Assembly (NCBI GenBank): GCA_029224185.1
Contig: CM055188.1
Span: forward strand, 13,436,997-13,500,996
Length of the DNA stretch: 64,000 nucleotides
Origin: Karalla daura
Lineage: Eukaryota; Chordata; Actinopteri; Chaetodontiformes; Leiognathidae
Direction of reading: 5' to 3'
Part shown: in pieces, positions 1-46,000 of the stretch
Numbering within the stretch: position 1 is the first letter of the stretch
Layout: each line of letters starts with the position of its first letter
Notes under the pieces: generated by a model
Database searches by the model: none
What the model was told of the DNA's origin: nothing
The model's input: the letters and a program-made list of their open reading frames with translations, nothing else
Made by a program: the position numbers and the translations under genes

Positions 1-2
1 TA

Positions 3-30
3 GGGTGGGGTGGGGTGGGGTGGGGGGGCC
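3..30 (+). repeat. (GGGGT)n block at window edge
   Basis: Five GGG(G)T units end in a run of seven G. The plus strand can form a G-quadruplex; the pcbp4 transcript strand would read CCCCA repeats if transcription reaches here. The block may continue outside the window. Confidence 0.8.
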
Positions 31-684
31 CTGAGAGGTTTATTAAACCTGTGAATATCTGCACAGAAAAGCGCAGCTCTGGCGCATAATAACTGATACT
101 ACTTACAGGGTCATCCGTGGGAAGCTGCTGTACAGGATTGTCAATGTCTGCTTATTTTTAATCATCACTGAGAAACTAAGAGTCAAAATCATCATTAGAA
201 TCATTATGTACTAATAACAATAATAACCAGACTTAGATCTCAGAACTGGGCACATGTGGCTTTGAGCGCATAAGCATTCAATAAAAAAAAAAGACTCAAA
301 AGAAGAAGATAAAAAGAGTATTAAAAACAATTACCTGTTCTTTAACTAATTTTCCCATGTAGTGAGTAGACATAGATCAGCATGAAAGCCTCAGATTAGC
401 TGTCAGCCACCGCAGTCTGGTTTCTTGCTGTCACATTGTTTCCTACGATTTGGCAGAAATTTCTGGTTAACGCTGTACTTTTCTTAGCAGCATAGTTGCT
501 GTTTCCACAGATGTGATGTTCTTATCATTATTACTTGTAAGTGTAATTGTCCTGTTACTCAAGTGTTGTTTTTGAGTACATACCTACGTTATGTACAGAC
601 ACTTCGTACATCATGTCTAGCTGTTCTGATCCAGTTTTGTAAATCGTACTTTTCACTGTTCAATTTGTACTTTTAAATATTGGT

Positions 685-690
685 TTTATT
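685..690 (-). terminator. candidate poly(A) signal AATAAA
   Basis: Second AATAAA on the transcript strand, about 1050 nt past the stop. The surroundings are AT-rich, and no marked GU-rich element directly follows. Confidence 0.2.
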
Positions 691-704
691 TAGCAATTCC
701 TGCC

Positions 705-730
705 CTCTCTCTCTCTCTCTCTCCCTCTCT
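705..730 (+). repeat. (CT)n microsatellite
   Basis: CT dinucleotide run with one CC interruption, within the presumed 3' UTR or downstream sequence. Confidence 0.8.
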
Positions 731-816
731 TATAGCTCTCACACAGCTCTGCTCATTTCCTGCTGTTGCTGCTTCACACTAAAAGCCTTCTGGAGCAGCA
801 GGTGGAGGAAATCCAA

Positions 817-822
817 TTTATT
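817..822 (-). terminator. candidate poly(A) signal AATAAA
   Basis: The hexamer AATAAA on the transcript strand, about 920 nt past the stop, is the first one met. It is followed some 30 nt later by a GT-containing stretch (TTTTAGTGTG). Others are at 685-690 and 39-44, so the UTR length is uncertain. Confidence 0.3.
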
Positions 823-1740
823 TTAATTAGCGAATCAGAGTTAGTGGAGCTGTGTCTACGCAAGTCCTCGATAAATAGTTGTAAACTTAGCAGCAACCAC
901 CGACAGTCAGATGAGGAGGCAAGTGAAGAACATCAGGGTAAATGACTTTACGTAGTTCAGGACTTGTGCAGCTTTACTTGTCATGAACAACAGGTGGAAA
1001 GACCAAATTAGCTGAACGGCTTCCAAGTCGTCCCACCAAACATCACACAAATTCCAATGATCCCACTTTTGGCCCTTTTCCACCTGGATAGTGATGCCTC
1101 CCATTGCATTGCCTCTATTAGCCTTATTTTGTTTCCCATTGGGAAAATCTGGTACCTGGGATATAGTACTGGATTTTCTTTTGGTAATCCAATGCCTGGG
1201 GCTCCTACCGTGCAGATGGGGAGCCTTTGCCCTCTTTAACCAACTTGTTAAAGAGAATCATCACAAGGTGTGACCCACCCATGCTGGACTGACTGGTATT
1301 TTGAAATACTGCTACATACTTTTACTGACTGATATTCGCTTTTACTTTACCGACCCCATGGCAGCTTGTGATACAATGATCACATGGACGGTGGAAGAAG
1401 TCCAGACATTCTTGTATTTGTTCAGAAACCAGAGGATACAGTGAAAGGTACACAGAGCGACATGGAATGCATTTGACACAGCAGTTTCTGGCTACACTAT
1501 CAAGGCAATGCTATCTGGTGGAAAAAGGCTATGTGATGCTTTAAGTGACCAAGAAGGAAGAGAAGATGGAGAATGACAGAGAGCGAGAGAGAGAGAGGAA
1601 GAGAGAGAGAGCAGCATAAAGTGAGAACAGGGGGATGAAGAAGAGAGTAAAAGATGGAAAATAAAACTGCCCCTCCATCAAAACAAATGACAGAAACTCC
1701 ATCATGGATGAAAACTCATCCGTTTGTTCCACCGCCTACT

Positions 1741-34754
<33,014 letters not shown>

Positions 34755-34979
34755 GGTGGAGGTGGTGGTGGTGGAGGAGGTGGTGGTGTGGTGCGTGGAG
34801 GTGTGTGCGGACTCTGCTGCTGGGAGACGCATGAAGGTCGGAGGCCCCGAGGCGAGAGGAGTGTCCAGAACACCGCAGAGAACCTCTGGATGGAGAACCC
34901 TGGAGCGTCGGTGGGGGAGGGGTGAGGGGGGGTCAGCGTCAGGGGGCGGGGTCGATCTGTGACGCTGTCTCGTTCACCT
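34755..34979 (-). other. pcbp4: pcbp4 5' leader part of coding exon 1
   Basis: From the acceptor (pyrimidine tract, CTTCTCTCCACAG) at 34980 down to the ATG there are 225 nt of leader. It is C-rich in the RNA, with several runs of 4-7 C, then an ACC/TCC-rich stretch just before the start. A TGA closes the main frame near the exon start. One in-frame ATG (34832) lies between that stop and the preferred initiator, in a poor context. A short stem-loop is at 34934-34967. Confidence 0.75.
34934..34967 (-). promoter_or_regulatory. C-rich-loop hairpin in the pcbp4 5' leader
   Basis: CAGCGTCA (34934-34941) and TGACGCTG (34960-34967) form a perfect 8-bp inverted repeat. The 18-nt loop reads, in the RNA, CAGATCGACCCCGCCCCC. 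A C-rich loop on a GC stem is a plausible PCBP target. The pairing is seen directly; the function is inferred. Confidence 0.45.
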
Positions 34980-35524
34980 CTGTGGAGAGAAGAAACAGAC
35001 ACGAAGCTGAAGAGGTGAAGACGATGACTGCAGGTCTCTATCATCGCCAGTGACACGTGACACGCATTAAATATAAAACAGAAAAAAATATTATATATTT
35101 ATATTGAATATAAATGCAAAACAAGAAAAATCTGGAACGTGTATACAAACTGAAACCATAAGAACTTTTCTATAACTGTCAGAGAAAGTTCACCCCTTTT
35201 GCTAGTTCACACTTTAGTGTGTAGATCTAAGGAGTTTGTAAAGTTATATTTGTAAAATATTAAAACAAATAAAACCACCAACTGCAGGCTCTGATGCAAA
35301 CATGCTGCAATGTTAAGACAGCAGAGGAGGAGATATCTATTCACACAGATGTTCAGATGCTGCTGAATCTGTAAATAACAAAGAACTACTGTAGTTTTAT
35401 GTCAAAACTCAAAAGGGAAAGAAGTGTGGAGACCTGTCTCTTCTGTATAACAAGTCACTAAAATTACGTGGACACAACAATTTTAGTTTCAGACATACAT
35501 TCAGACATGCCATAAAGTGAATGT

Positions 35525-35632
35525 AAGTCATGGACTGTACATAAAAGATGGACATAGTCCTCCAGTCTGAAAAGTGAAGCCGATGCAGAAGTGACTTTAC
35601 TTGCAATGCCACTGAGATCCACTAGGGCTGGC
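35525..35632 (+). repeat. common teleost repeat fragment
   Basis: GACTGTACATAAAAGATGGA, then CATAGTCCTCCAGTCTGAAA and CACTGAGATCCACTAGGG. This is a diverged copy of a sequence I recall as widespread in fish genomes (GACTGTATATAAAAGATGGACG...). Class uncertain. Confidence 0.5.
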
Positions 35633-36234
35633 TGTTGAGGATGACAGGTCAAACATTAGATCCAAATATTCTTCTGGCTTTTGTAGCCTTTGTCCATTAT
35701 TATTTATTTACCTAGTTATTATTTTATTCAGATAGTTTAATATATATCAGATATATAGTGTTAAATGCAGTTAAAATCAAATTTACTTCTACAGGATTTC
35801 ACTGATAACTGGTATGTAAAGATTCAGATACTGTTAAAGGACAGAATGTGTCAATCAAAAGTCAGTTTAAAATAGAATCTAGAATAGTTTTCTATTCTTG
35901 GTACAACCTATGGTACTCAGAGCTATCATGAAACAATCTTTTAATCTTTTTTTTTTTTACCTCATATTCATTCAATACGTTGGTCTTGCCTGTCAACTCA
36001 TCCACGTGTGTGTCTTTGAACATATAACGTTGGGCTGACGTTGTGGATGCAGTCTGGTGGTGTGTGCGTGTCCCCGGAGTGTTTGTGCTTCCTTCCCTCC
36101 CAGATCCCATTGATGCTGAGCTGGATCCAGGACTCTGTCCCTCAACCCAACGCTTCCTGCTGCATGTACTTTTCTATTCTGGACTGATTCGAGCCCTGAT
36201 CTATATTCTAAGCAGTTAGCCGTCTGTACTGTCT

Positions 36235-36446
36235 TGCTTGTGCTCGCCTGTCCGTCCTGGGTGAGGATCCCAGCCTCTGTCGCTTCTCCCCCTTTTTTTC
36301 CTTGTCAGGGTTTTTCTTGGAAGTCATGAGGGTCTAAGGACAGGATTTTTTTACTATGTACATTTTGCTGCTCTCTTTGTAAAGCCCTGAGATAACTGCT
36401 GTTATGAACTGGCACTTAAAACAAATGAAGTTGAGTTGCGTTGAGT
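36235..36446 (+). mobile_element. 3' end of a non-LTR-type retroelement
   Basis: Contains CCTTGTCAGGGTTTTTCTTG, GAGGGTCTAAGGACAGGAT, TGTAAAGCCCTGAGATAACT and a tail of GAAGTTGAGTTGCGTTGAGT. The order and the degenerate (TTGAG)n tail match a 3' end abundant in teleosts. No ORF remains. Confidence 0.6.
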
Positions 36447-37557
36447 AAGTATGACAATATATAACTCATGTGTGACACCATCAGTCAAGTGCCTTACTTG
36501 AAAAGTGATGGTGTCAGTGATGATGGCACCTGGGCTCTCCATGTATGACAAGCATGAAAAAAGTGTGCGTGTGTGTGTTATATCTGCTGTGCCTTAACTC
36601 AACAATGAAGATATTTTAGCTTGAGAGGGTGAGAGCTGTTTCATCTGACTCAGCAGATTCAAACACTGCAGGACTAAACATAGTGAGACAAAAGAACTAA
36701 AGGCTGAAGGCACTGACTTCCTGCTCTAGCACGCATGCACTGACTCTTCATCACAGCCCTCAGCTCTCCAGACATACACACAGTGCGTGTGTATGTGTGT
36801 GTGCGTGTGTGTGAGGGTGTGTATATGAGACCTAGAAGCACAAACAGTAACTGGGCTGCAACAAACGATTATTTCAGTAGTTGATTAATCTGTCAATTAT
36901 TTTCTCGATTGTTGATTACACAGCATCCTAACTGATGCACACATTGGGATTATGTTCCCTGCAGCCAAGAGAAGAATACTGAGTCTTCACCACAGTGTGT
37001 GAGTGTGTGTGTGGGTGTGAATGCACGTGTACGTTTCAGCTCGTTTCTCGTCATTGTAAAGCAGCAGTGTGTTAGGAACTACAGCCACAAGGTGTACAAG
37101 GCATCTCATTGATTCAACACAGCAGGAGCAATGGGAGCTGTGGAAATTAACATAATTTCTCAAGTGTCAGGAGCTTGTCAACAAGTCGGCCCTGTAATTT
37201 AAAAATTAATTGGAATTTCTGTTCAAAAAGCTTCGAGGTCTGAATTAAATAAGCTTCCAGCCATGGAAATGCCACTCAAGCGTGATGATACTTAAGCTTT
37301 TCCCTTCACCCAAAACCCTGAGAAAAACAGAACCAGACAGGCCACGCCTGGATACTGGAGAGGTGTTCTCACTCTATTAGTGTGTGTGTATGTGTATGTG
37401 TGTGCGCGCATCTATGTACATTATTAGATGTGTATATAGTACTTTTATTATGTCAATGTGTGTGTGTCTGACTTTTCAGGTCAACTACAATCACTAGTGG
37501 GTGCTTATGAAACGATCTGTGGAAGCTCTTAAATGTGTGTGTTCCTGTGAGTGTGAG

Positions 37558-37567
37558 TGAGTGTGTG

Positions 37568-37601
<34 letters not shown>
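37558..37601 (+). repeat. (TG)n microsatellite
   Basis: About 22 TG units with one CG break. Confidence 0.9.
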
Positions 37602-38170
37602 GACCCTGACGTATGCAATGAGCGTCTGCATCTCCCTGTCTCATGAAAAATACACACTCGCAGCCAAAGTAGGTCACAAATGCGACTGTGTGGCACGCTA
37701 GACAACTCTCAACACACACAGGCACATACGCATACACACAGGGAGGGATTTAACCTCAGAGAGAAAAGGGAGCACCGGTGAACAGAGCTGATGAGAACAA
37801 ACGGTGGGTGGACAGGAACCAAAGAGAGAAAGCAGAGATGAGGAAGAAACGGGAGAGTGATGGTGCTTCATTTAACCTGCTGGATCTTGTCTCATTGTTT
37901 GTTGGTTGTATGTCTCTCTCTCTCTCTCTTGCTCTCTCTGTGTATGTGTGTGTCATGGCAGTGTCAGAAATGTTTCATGTAAGGATCCTTCTGTGTTCGG
38001 CTGCTTATATGTTTGCATTGGAGCTTATGTGTAGCTGTGCGTGCGTGTGTGTGTGTGTGTGTAGTGATGAAATAAATATATAATAATACATGAATAATTT
38101 AAAGTCTTTCAGATGCTTTGGTGGGGAGTTAAAACCCTAGTCTACAAAACCACTCCCACTCATATATGAT

Positions 38171-38204
38171 CAGACAGACGCATACGTATACGCATACGCA
38201 TACG

Positions 38205-38254
<50 letters not shown>

Positions 38255-38272
38255 CACACATACACACACACT
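38171..38272 (+). repeat. (GCATAC)n/(CA)n compound repeat
   Basis: Hexamer-like CGCATA units pass into a long CA run at about 38205-38272. Confidence 0.9.
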
Positions 38273-38370
38273 TAACACCATCCCTATGGACCTGTCCTTG
38301 TAGAAATGGGCTCGGGGGAATAAGCCATGAATCAGTCGACCATGCATGAGGTCAGCACTGATGGTGTTTG

Positions 38371-38375
38371 GGTGT

Positions 38376-38415
<40 letters not shown>
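38371..38415 (+). repeat. (TG)n microsatellite
   Basis: TG run with one TATG break. Confidence 0.9.
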
Positions 38416-39185
38416 AAATTGATGTTACTGATGTGGGGACAATCTGTCACATTATAGCGACACATTTCTCAAATAAGTCAACGCCCACAAATAAATCACA
38501 GCAAAACCAATGTCATGCCAATGGGTCATCAGACACACACACACACTGCTGCACAGCAGTGACACACTTTGATGACACAACAACTTCCTGTGTGCACATT
38601 ACTGCCGTCTTTAAGTGTGTATACATCCACATATAGTCAACAATGAAACATCACATAAGTCTTCCTCCTCATCCAACTCCTACTGTACTTCTCCTCTAGT
38701 GAAGTCACCAGAGGCCCCGGGTAGGACCTATAAAGGGACCAGTAAGGACGATCGCATGCCAACAGGCAGTTTGTGGGGGTTTTAACGAAGGATCATTCAG
38801 GTGTGGATGTTTGGGGCTCATGAGACCCAAATAAGTAATAAAAAAATATTATGTTATTTTGTTTGTGTGCAAATAATATGTTGATTTGTCCATCTTTAAA
38901 TGGTTATTATTCATGACGTTTTGCTGGAGTGGTAATGGAATATAGTGTTATGCTGTGCCACCAATACCAATAAGTCTGTTAGGGCAAGGAATGACTGCCT
39001 GTGGAAATGTGTGTGGTTTTGGTACAGGCCAACTGCTCCTGGGCACAGGAACCTCAACGAATTGACATTGTGGACGATTGTGTTGTCTGTATTTCTGTCT
39101 CCTAAAATACAACAACTCCTAAAATAAATATACTTGAATTTTAATTTTGGATCTTACGAATTGTTCAACTGGTCTTTTTCTGTGT

Positions 39186-39216
39186 AATAAATAAATAAAT
39201 AAATAAATAAACGAAC
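39186..39216 (+). repeat. (AAAT)n repeat
   Basis: Seven or so AAAT units. Confidence 0.85.
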
Positions 39217-40822
39217 AAATAAATGAGTAACCAATAAATAATGGAAATATTATGCAACATCCATGTGGATACGGCAAATCCAAATTTGAAATCAAGAGAG
39301 AAAGAGAGAGAGACACGAAGGCACTCACAGATGTACACACACTGAGCGATGGAGGAGGAAATTGGAGAACAACATGGAGGCACAGCTCTGTCTGCATATA
39401 TTTCACAGTCACACAGTAAATCATTGTATTGGCTGTGATCACCAGGTGGGCAGGCGTGATTGATTCTGACAACAACTCATCGAAAAAAAACCTGATTGGA
39501 TTAAATGCTGAGCCAACAACTCATTCTTTAAATCTGATTGGATTAAAATGACAGGCGGTGGATTTAAATCATGAAACCTGTGAACGGTCAGTGGCCAAGT
39601 CAAGGACGGCCCACGAGTAAAGTAGCAATAAAAAATATCCTTTTTGCCAGTCCAATCCAAGTGTGTGCGTATGTGTGTGTGTCTAATAGGCATCAGGTAA
39701 TGATGTCATGCCATGGGATGGTGGGACAGAAAGCAAAGACAGAGTGACATCACTGCCAGTGTATGTATGAGAGTGTTCTGTGTAAAAAAAGATAAGCTGA
39801 CATCACTGCCTATTTATGCATGGTGTAGTCTGTGTGTGTGTGTGTGTGTGTGTGTGATCTTGTCTGAGCGAGGGTGACACCAGTCTCTATTTAAAGACAA
39901 CAGAATCTAATGAAAGGAAGAAAAAGGGTGAGAGACAGAGAGCGAGAGAGAGCAAGAGAAAGGTTCTGTGTTATTTTGAGTGAGAAGAAATGACAAAAAC
40001 TTGTCAACTTACAGAGACACGACAGATGCGACAGACAAAATGAGAGAAAGAGAGAGAAAATGAGAATAGAGGGAGGAAGGAGGGAGGACATTTTCAGCCA
40101 TGACTACTCCCTCATGACGGAGCTGCTGATAATCACTGTAATTACACAGGACATGCTAATGCTAGGATGCTGCGGCTAACACTGTAACGCGGTGGGAAGT
40201 CAGGATGCTAACGTTAAAGATAGAAAGCCAAAGTGTTGGGATGGGAACTGAAACCTTAAAATAGGTAATATATGTGCAAGCAGCTGGTGGCAGAGAGATA
40301 AAGTTCCCCGTCATTCAGTGTCACGATTCACCGCTGGTTCCAACTACTGTCAGTGTTTAATTCATGTCTATTTCTGCACAAGGCGAACACTGATGCTGCG
40401 CTAAGTTCAGATCAGTTCTCCACTGTCCACAGTTGTGATAACTCTCCACAAAATGTTACCTTCCAATTCTTTGGTGTGTGTGCAACTGTGCTTATAATGA
40501 ATATTATATTTGGAGCCAAAATAATATTCAATTTATTGTCTCACCCCATGGTAGGACAAATTAAGGCCTATTCAATTCTATTCTATTCTATTTGATTTGT
40601 TCTATTAAACCTCAACACATTATGACTCATGTTCATGTAATAAACGCATGCATGAGTGCATGAAATTGCATACATGATACATGGTATTATGACATCACCA
40701 CATTCTCCACATGCTATAGGCAGAGCAAAATCTATTTGTACAATTTTGACTTAACTCATATACAGAAAACAAGTATGAAACCAGACACGCCTGAATGTTC
40801 CTGCACCTGAACACCACCTGGT

Positions 40823-40823
<1 letters not shown>

Positions 40824-40903
<80 letters not shown>
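40824..40903 (+). repeat. (CA)n microsatellite
   Basis: About 40 uninterrupted CA units followed by a GA patch. Confidence 0.95.
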
Positions 40904-40906
<3 letters not shown>

Positions 40907-42339
40907 TGAGAGAGAGACAGAGATAGAGAAGGGGAAGGGAGACTGTCCAATCAGGTTTCCTGTAAACCAGTGCACAATCCCCTCTGAGACCAAGCTATTT
41001 ACATTGTGTGTTTAACATTTACATTCTGTCACTGTGTGTGTGTGTGTCTGTGTGTCTGTGTGTCTGTGTGTATAGGTTGAGAGAGAGAGAGAGAGTCAGA
41101 GGAAGACAAAGAGAGCTGAAAAGGACACGTCACAGTTAAAGTAGCTGCCTCAATGCTGATAAGTTCAGAGTAGATGTGTGTCTAAATGGCTCAAGATGCC
41201 CCTCTGCAAATTGTTTTTTTGTTGGTGTTTGTGTGTGTGTGTGTGTGTGTGTGTGAATACACTTGCATGTTAAATTATACTAGTGATTGTTTGTGTGTGT
41301 GGCAGGTAAATGACAAGAATGCCCTTGTCATATTCATTCACTGCTGATGACAAACAGGCAGACACACAGTCAAACACAACATCCTTGGACTCAGCACTTG
41401 CAGCAGCCCAGAGCATTACATGCATAAAACACACACACACACACACGTATGCACGCGCACACACACACACACACTCACACACACACACTGACATGCAAAC
41501 ACAGAAGCTCAGACGCAAATAGAGCGAAAAACATGTGCTGCCTGCACACACAGCCAGGCCTGCCAAAACCACTTACACACAGCTAGGCTTACAGGACAGA
41601 TACACACACACACACAAACACACCCTCTCTCTCTCGCTCTGTCTGGCTTGTGCACAAATGTAGCTCAGAGATGAGCATAAAAGGATATACATGCACGTGA
41701 CAGAACAGAGAGATGCACTTAAAGCACACTCACACATACACACAAGTGCACATGTACATACACTCACACACACACATACTCACATACACACACACACACC
41801 ATCCAAAATGATTTGATTCCCTGCAAACAGAGAACAACAGAAGCATCAGTGAATGAGTAATGGATGGTGATTAGAGAGAATTGTGTCTTAAACTGAGTCA
41901 GTGATGCTCCAATCCATTGCAGCACATACACATGCATGCACATACACACACCAACACACACAGCTTAATTCTCCTGTCAATCAAATAATTTACAAGAGTA
42001 TACAGGGAGAGAGAGAAGACAAACTAAAGGAATGAAACAGGGATAGAAGGGAAGAGGGCAGAACACACTGGTACAAATCTCATTTGTGTCTAAATTACAT
42101 ACACGCACACACACACACACAAAACACATGCAAACACACACTCACACACAAATACACATACAATCAGATGTCAGAAGTGTCTCACTAACTTCTCTGACCC
42201 AGATCCTGCTCTCAAGCCTCCCACTCCATGGACCTCGCTGCAGAATCCTGTCAATGCTGACAGACGGAGATCAGAGCGCCTCCATGGCCTCAGTGTCACC
42301 TTTCACAGCCTGCAGCTGACTGTGACTCTCCGTCAGAAA

Positions 42340-42373
<34 letters not shown>

Positions 42374-42683
42374 CACAACACAACCACCAGGACACACACA
42401 TTTATTCCAGCCTGTAATTGAGAGTTGAACACATTTGTGCTACTCTGCAGGAAATGGAATAATCTCCCCTCTAATGCAAGAGATGCAGAGAGAGGATGAA
42501 GGGTCAAGAGAGCGAAGGCAAAGAGAAGCCTCTGACACTCGTTGTTCAGGTGCTTTCAGAGCTGGCATCACGCAGCCATTGAACTCTGAGGAAAACAGTC
42601 CAGATCTTACTTCTAAAATGTCTGCAGTAATGACACTGTCATCAAACAGCCAACAGGGCACACGGTTGGATCACATATCTTTC

Positions 42684-42900
<217 letters not shown>

Positions 42901-43028
42901 CAGTAACTATGGTTACTGTATGTATATGGTTACACGCACACACGGACACACACGGACACACACACACACACACACACACACAGGCACACGTAGAGACACA
43001 GAGAGACAGACAGACAAATCTCAGACTA

Positions 43029-43070
43029 TATTCAAATGTCACCCCCTGTCTACGGGGGAACATTTGAATA
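43029..43070. repeat. perfect short inverted repeat (hairpin)
   Basis: TATTCAAATGT at 43029-43039 pairs with ACATTTGAATA at 43060-43070. Inside, CCCCC (43042-43046) can pair with GGGGG (43054-43058). No surrounding mobile element is recognised. Confidence 0.7.
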
Positions 43071-46000
43071 CCGACAGGAAATGCAGATCACCTGCTGCTG
43101 GGGACCAGAGAACAGGCAGCTGCAGGATTAATCAAACCCTCAGCTCAGGTTTGCTCTTAACTTGCTCACAGCAAAACACCAATCCTACAAAAAGACTTTA
43201 CTTTCCATTATTACGGTCAGAACATCACTGTTCATTCATGTCTGTTATCTCAGCTGCCATGTGACTGATCCAGCATATATTGCTTCTCAACTGAGGATGA
43301 CTGGAAGAAAAACGAAGGCTTGCATGGATTTTAATTTGACAACAGGGCAAGAAAATTCACAATGCAAACTTCAGATCGGAGGTAGGACTCCTCCCAGACT
43401 CACTCTGTGCATGGGGCCAATCTCCTTCCAGTAATCAAACCTGGCCCCAAGATTTAATTTGGGAGAATGGAACAAAATCTGTGGGGTCTCAATTAGAAGG
43501 GAGAAAGACTTTCATCTTGATTGCAGATTAGTTTGGTTTACGTCAAATTTCTCTTTCTAAATGAGCTATTGTCGTCCTCACAGCAGCCTCGTCACTGCAA
43601 ACCCACCGCTGCCTCCTCAGACTCACAGATCTAGAAGCAGCAGCTGCAGTGGGTCAGCGAGACTGCTGCTGGGCAGTACCAATACAGAGAAACCCAAGAA
43701 TCATGGTGGCATTTTGTTTCATTTTTACAAAACAAAATGAGCTATCTGGATTTTTTTTGCCTTGTGTGTTGCAATTTTGCATGTTTGTCACATTTTTTTC
43801 TTGAATCATGTGAAATGACTATAACATGTCCATCAGAAACTAGTGAAAGACTCTTGGTTATAGTTGTTATAGTTCACAGTGAAGCAAATAGTTATCACAG
43901 CAGTGCATGCATCAGGATATCAGGAGGATTTAGTTTTATGTTTTTATTCAGAATGACAGGAATCTGTCAAAGGAAGAGTAAAGCCAATCAGTGGTGGCTC
44001 CTGAGAATTTTGTTGCTATTTTGTTGCAGTGTTTCCCATAATATCCAAGGTGACCGATAACAAGGTAAAAGGCCTGCAAAATTTCACATGATGAATGAGC
44101 CAATTCAGGCTATGCCAGTGGTTTAGTCTTCGGACTGCTAGCCCGTATCCCAATTTACAGGCAGACGATTTTAGAAAGATGTCCATGTGGGTGTTGGAAA
44201 GCTTCTGTTTTTTTGGGTTTTTTTGTAACTTTCTCGGAGAGATGATACATGTTTTTAACGGCAATTCTGGCCCAGGCAGGAGTCGCTATGGAGTCTGCTC
44301 TATAGGGAGCTGCTTGACTGGTGCAGTGGCCAACCCACACTACTGCCATTAGGGATGACGTAAGCGCACTACTGCACGCAAATACGATCCCACAGAGAGT
44401 ACATCGAGGGCCTATTTAAAAAAAAATATATATATATATATATAAATATATTGTGCATAACACTCAATGGGAGAGTCATGCCAATTGCATCCTGACATGC
44501 ATGGAGCCAAATAGAAAAAAGTCTCTCCATCTCCCATTTAGTATCGTAGTGTACAAATCAACAAACTGCTACTGATGCTGATCTGATGGATGCAGCTGAT
44601 TTCAGTTATGTTTGTAGCAAAGGCAGATCACTGTCTATATGAGCAGCAGTCAGAATTGAGAAGGAATACAAAATTTCCAAAAATATTTTGAATTTTACCA
44701 TCATCCTTTGACCGCACCATATTATTATTTTTTGCTTAGATCTCTACCTAAAACTGCAGATCCTCCAGTGTCTGCTTGAGGCTGCCAACAGTGGGTCAGT
44801 CCCCATAGATCCCCACAGTGAACATGATCATTTTTTATGATCTATGGTCTCAGGTTGCAAAGCTGCCATGACTTGATAACAGTCACCAGTTACTCTGTTA
44901 CTGCTCAGTCTCACTCAAACTCAAAATTCATTCAGAGTAAAATCTTTCAGAGAGTAAGATCTTTCTGAGATTAAGCTAATATTTAAATAGATATGAATCT
45001 AGTTCATAAAACAAACAAACAAAACCATTTAAATAGAGGGGGTTCATCAAGATCACAAAATAAATAGGAGAAAACTCAGTGACACTGAACTTTGAAGCTG
45101 AAAGAAGATCTCTGGTGTCAGCAAAGCAGAGATTGAGCCTCTTCCTGTCCTGACACGAGCGTTTGTTGAACCCTCGTAACCTCTCATTTCATAAACAAAT
45201 CTAATTACAGAAGTGACTTGTCAACACACCCACACACACCAAACTCTATTATCTCTCTCTCTCTCTTTCTTTCTCTCTCTCTGTTTTTCTGTGCTGCTGA
45301 GTTGTGTTGCTGGCTCCACATCTGTTTCCCCCTCTTCTTCTTTGCTGCCCTCCCCCACCCTTCTATCCTCCCTCTAAATGAAAATCAAGGGTTCCTTCAG
45401 CTGTATTTGCTCTGCTATGTGTGGATTTCATCTCTCCATGCTGCTGTCTTTATGGGGCCACAGGGAGATGTTAAAGCACGAGACAGCGTCGGGGGGCAGG
45501 GTGAGCACTGGAGGGGGGTGTTGTGGGGAGTGTAGTATTTATGAGTAAGAGATGGAAGGAAAAACAAATGAGCGTCATCACTGATGGACTAAACACAAAG
45601 AGTGTGCCTTCAAATGCGTTAATATCATCCATGTATCCATAAAAACTGAATGTCTTGGCCATTAATTTAAAAACAAAAAAATATGTCGCTGTTTGCAATC
45701 AATTGCTGTAATCAGCCACTGAAGTGGGGGATTAATTGATGGAAACCCAGACACCAAAGAGTTAAAGCAAAACAAACAAATTAAATATGATAATTTGATG
45801 AGAGCACCTGGAAATCATATTATCTGATCTACTTTGAGATCAGACCACATCATATTTTTGACTTTCACCTGATCACACATCAGACCGATCAATCAGACTC
45901 TTGATGTTTCCTAATTGGGAGACTGGAAACGCTGCAAGTCAAGGTTCGGGACGCTGCCAGAGTTCAAAGGTCACTGTGGAGGTGGGACAGGCGGTTGTCT

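Larger units (their letters stand above)
1..1740 (-). other. pcbp4 3' UTR and downstream sequence
   Basis: Sequence after the pcbp4 stop in transcript orientation. No further exon or other gene is apparent. It contains a GA/CT-rich stretch (about 1575-1615), a (CT)n run at 705-730 and three AATAAA hexamers on the minus strand. The true cleavage site cannot be chosen from sequence alone. Confidence 0.5.
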
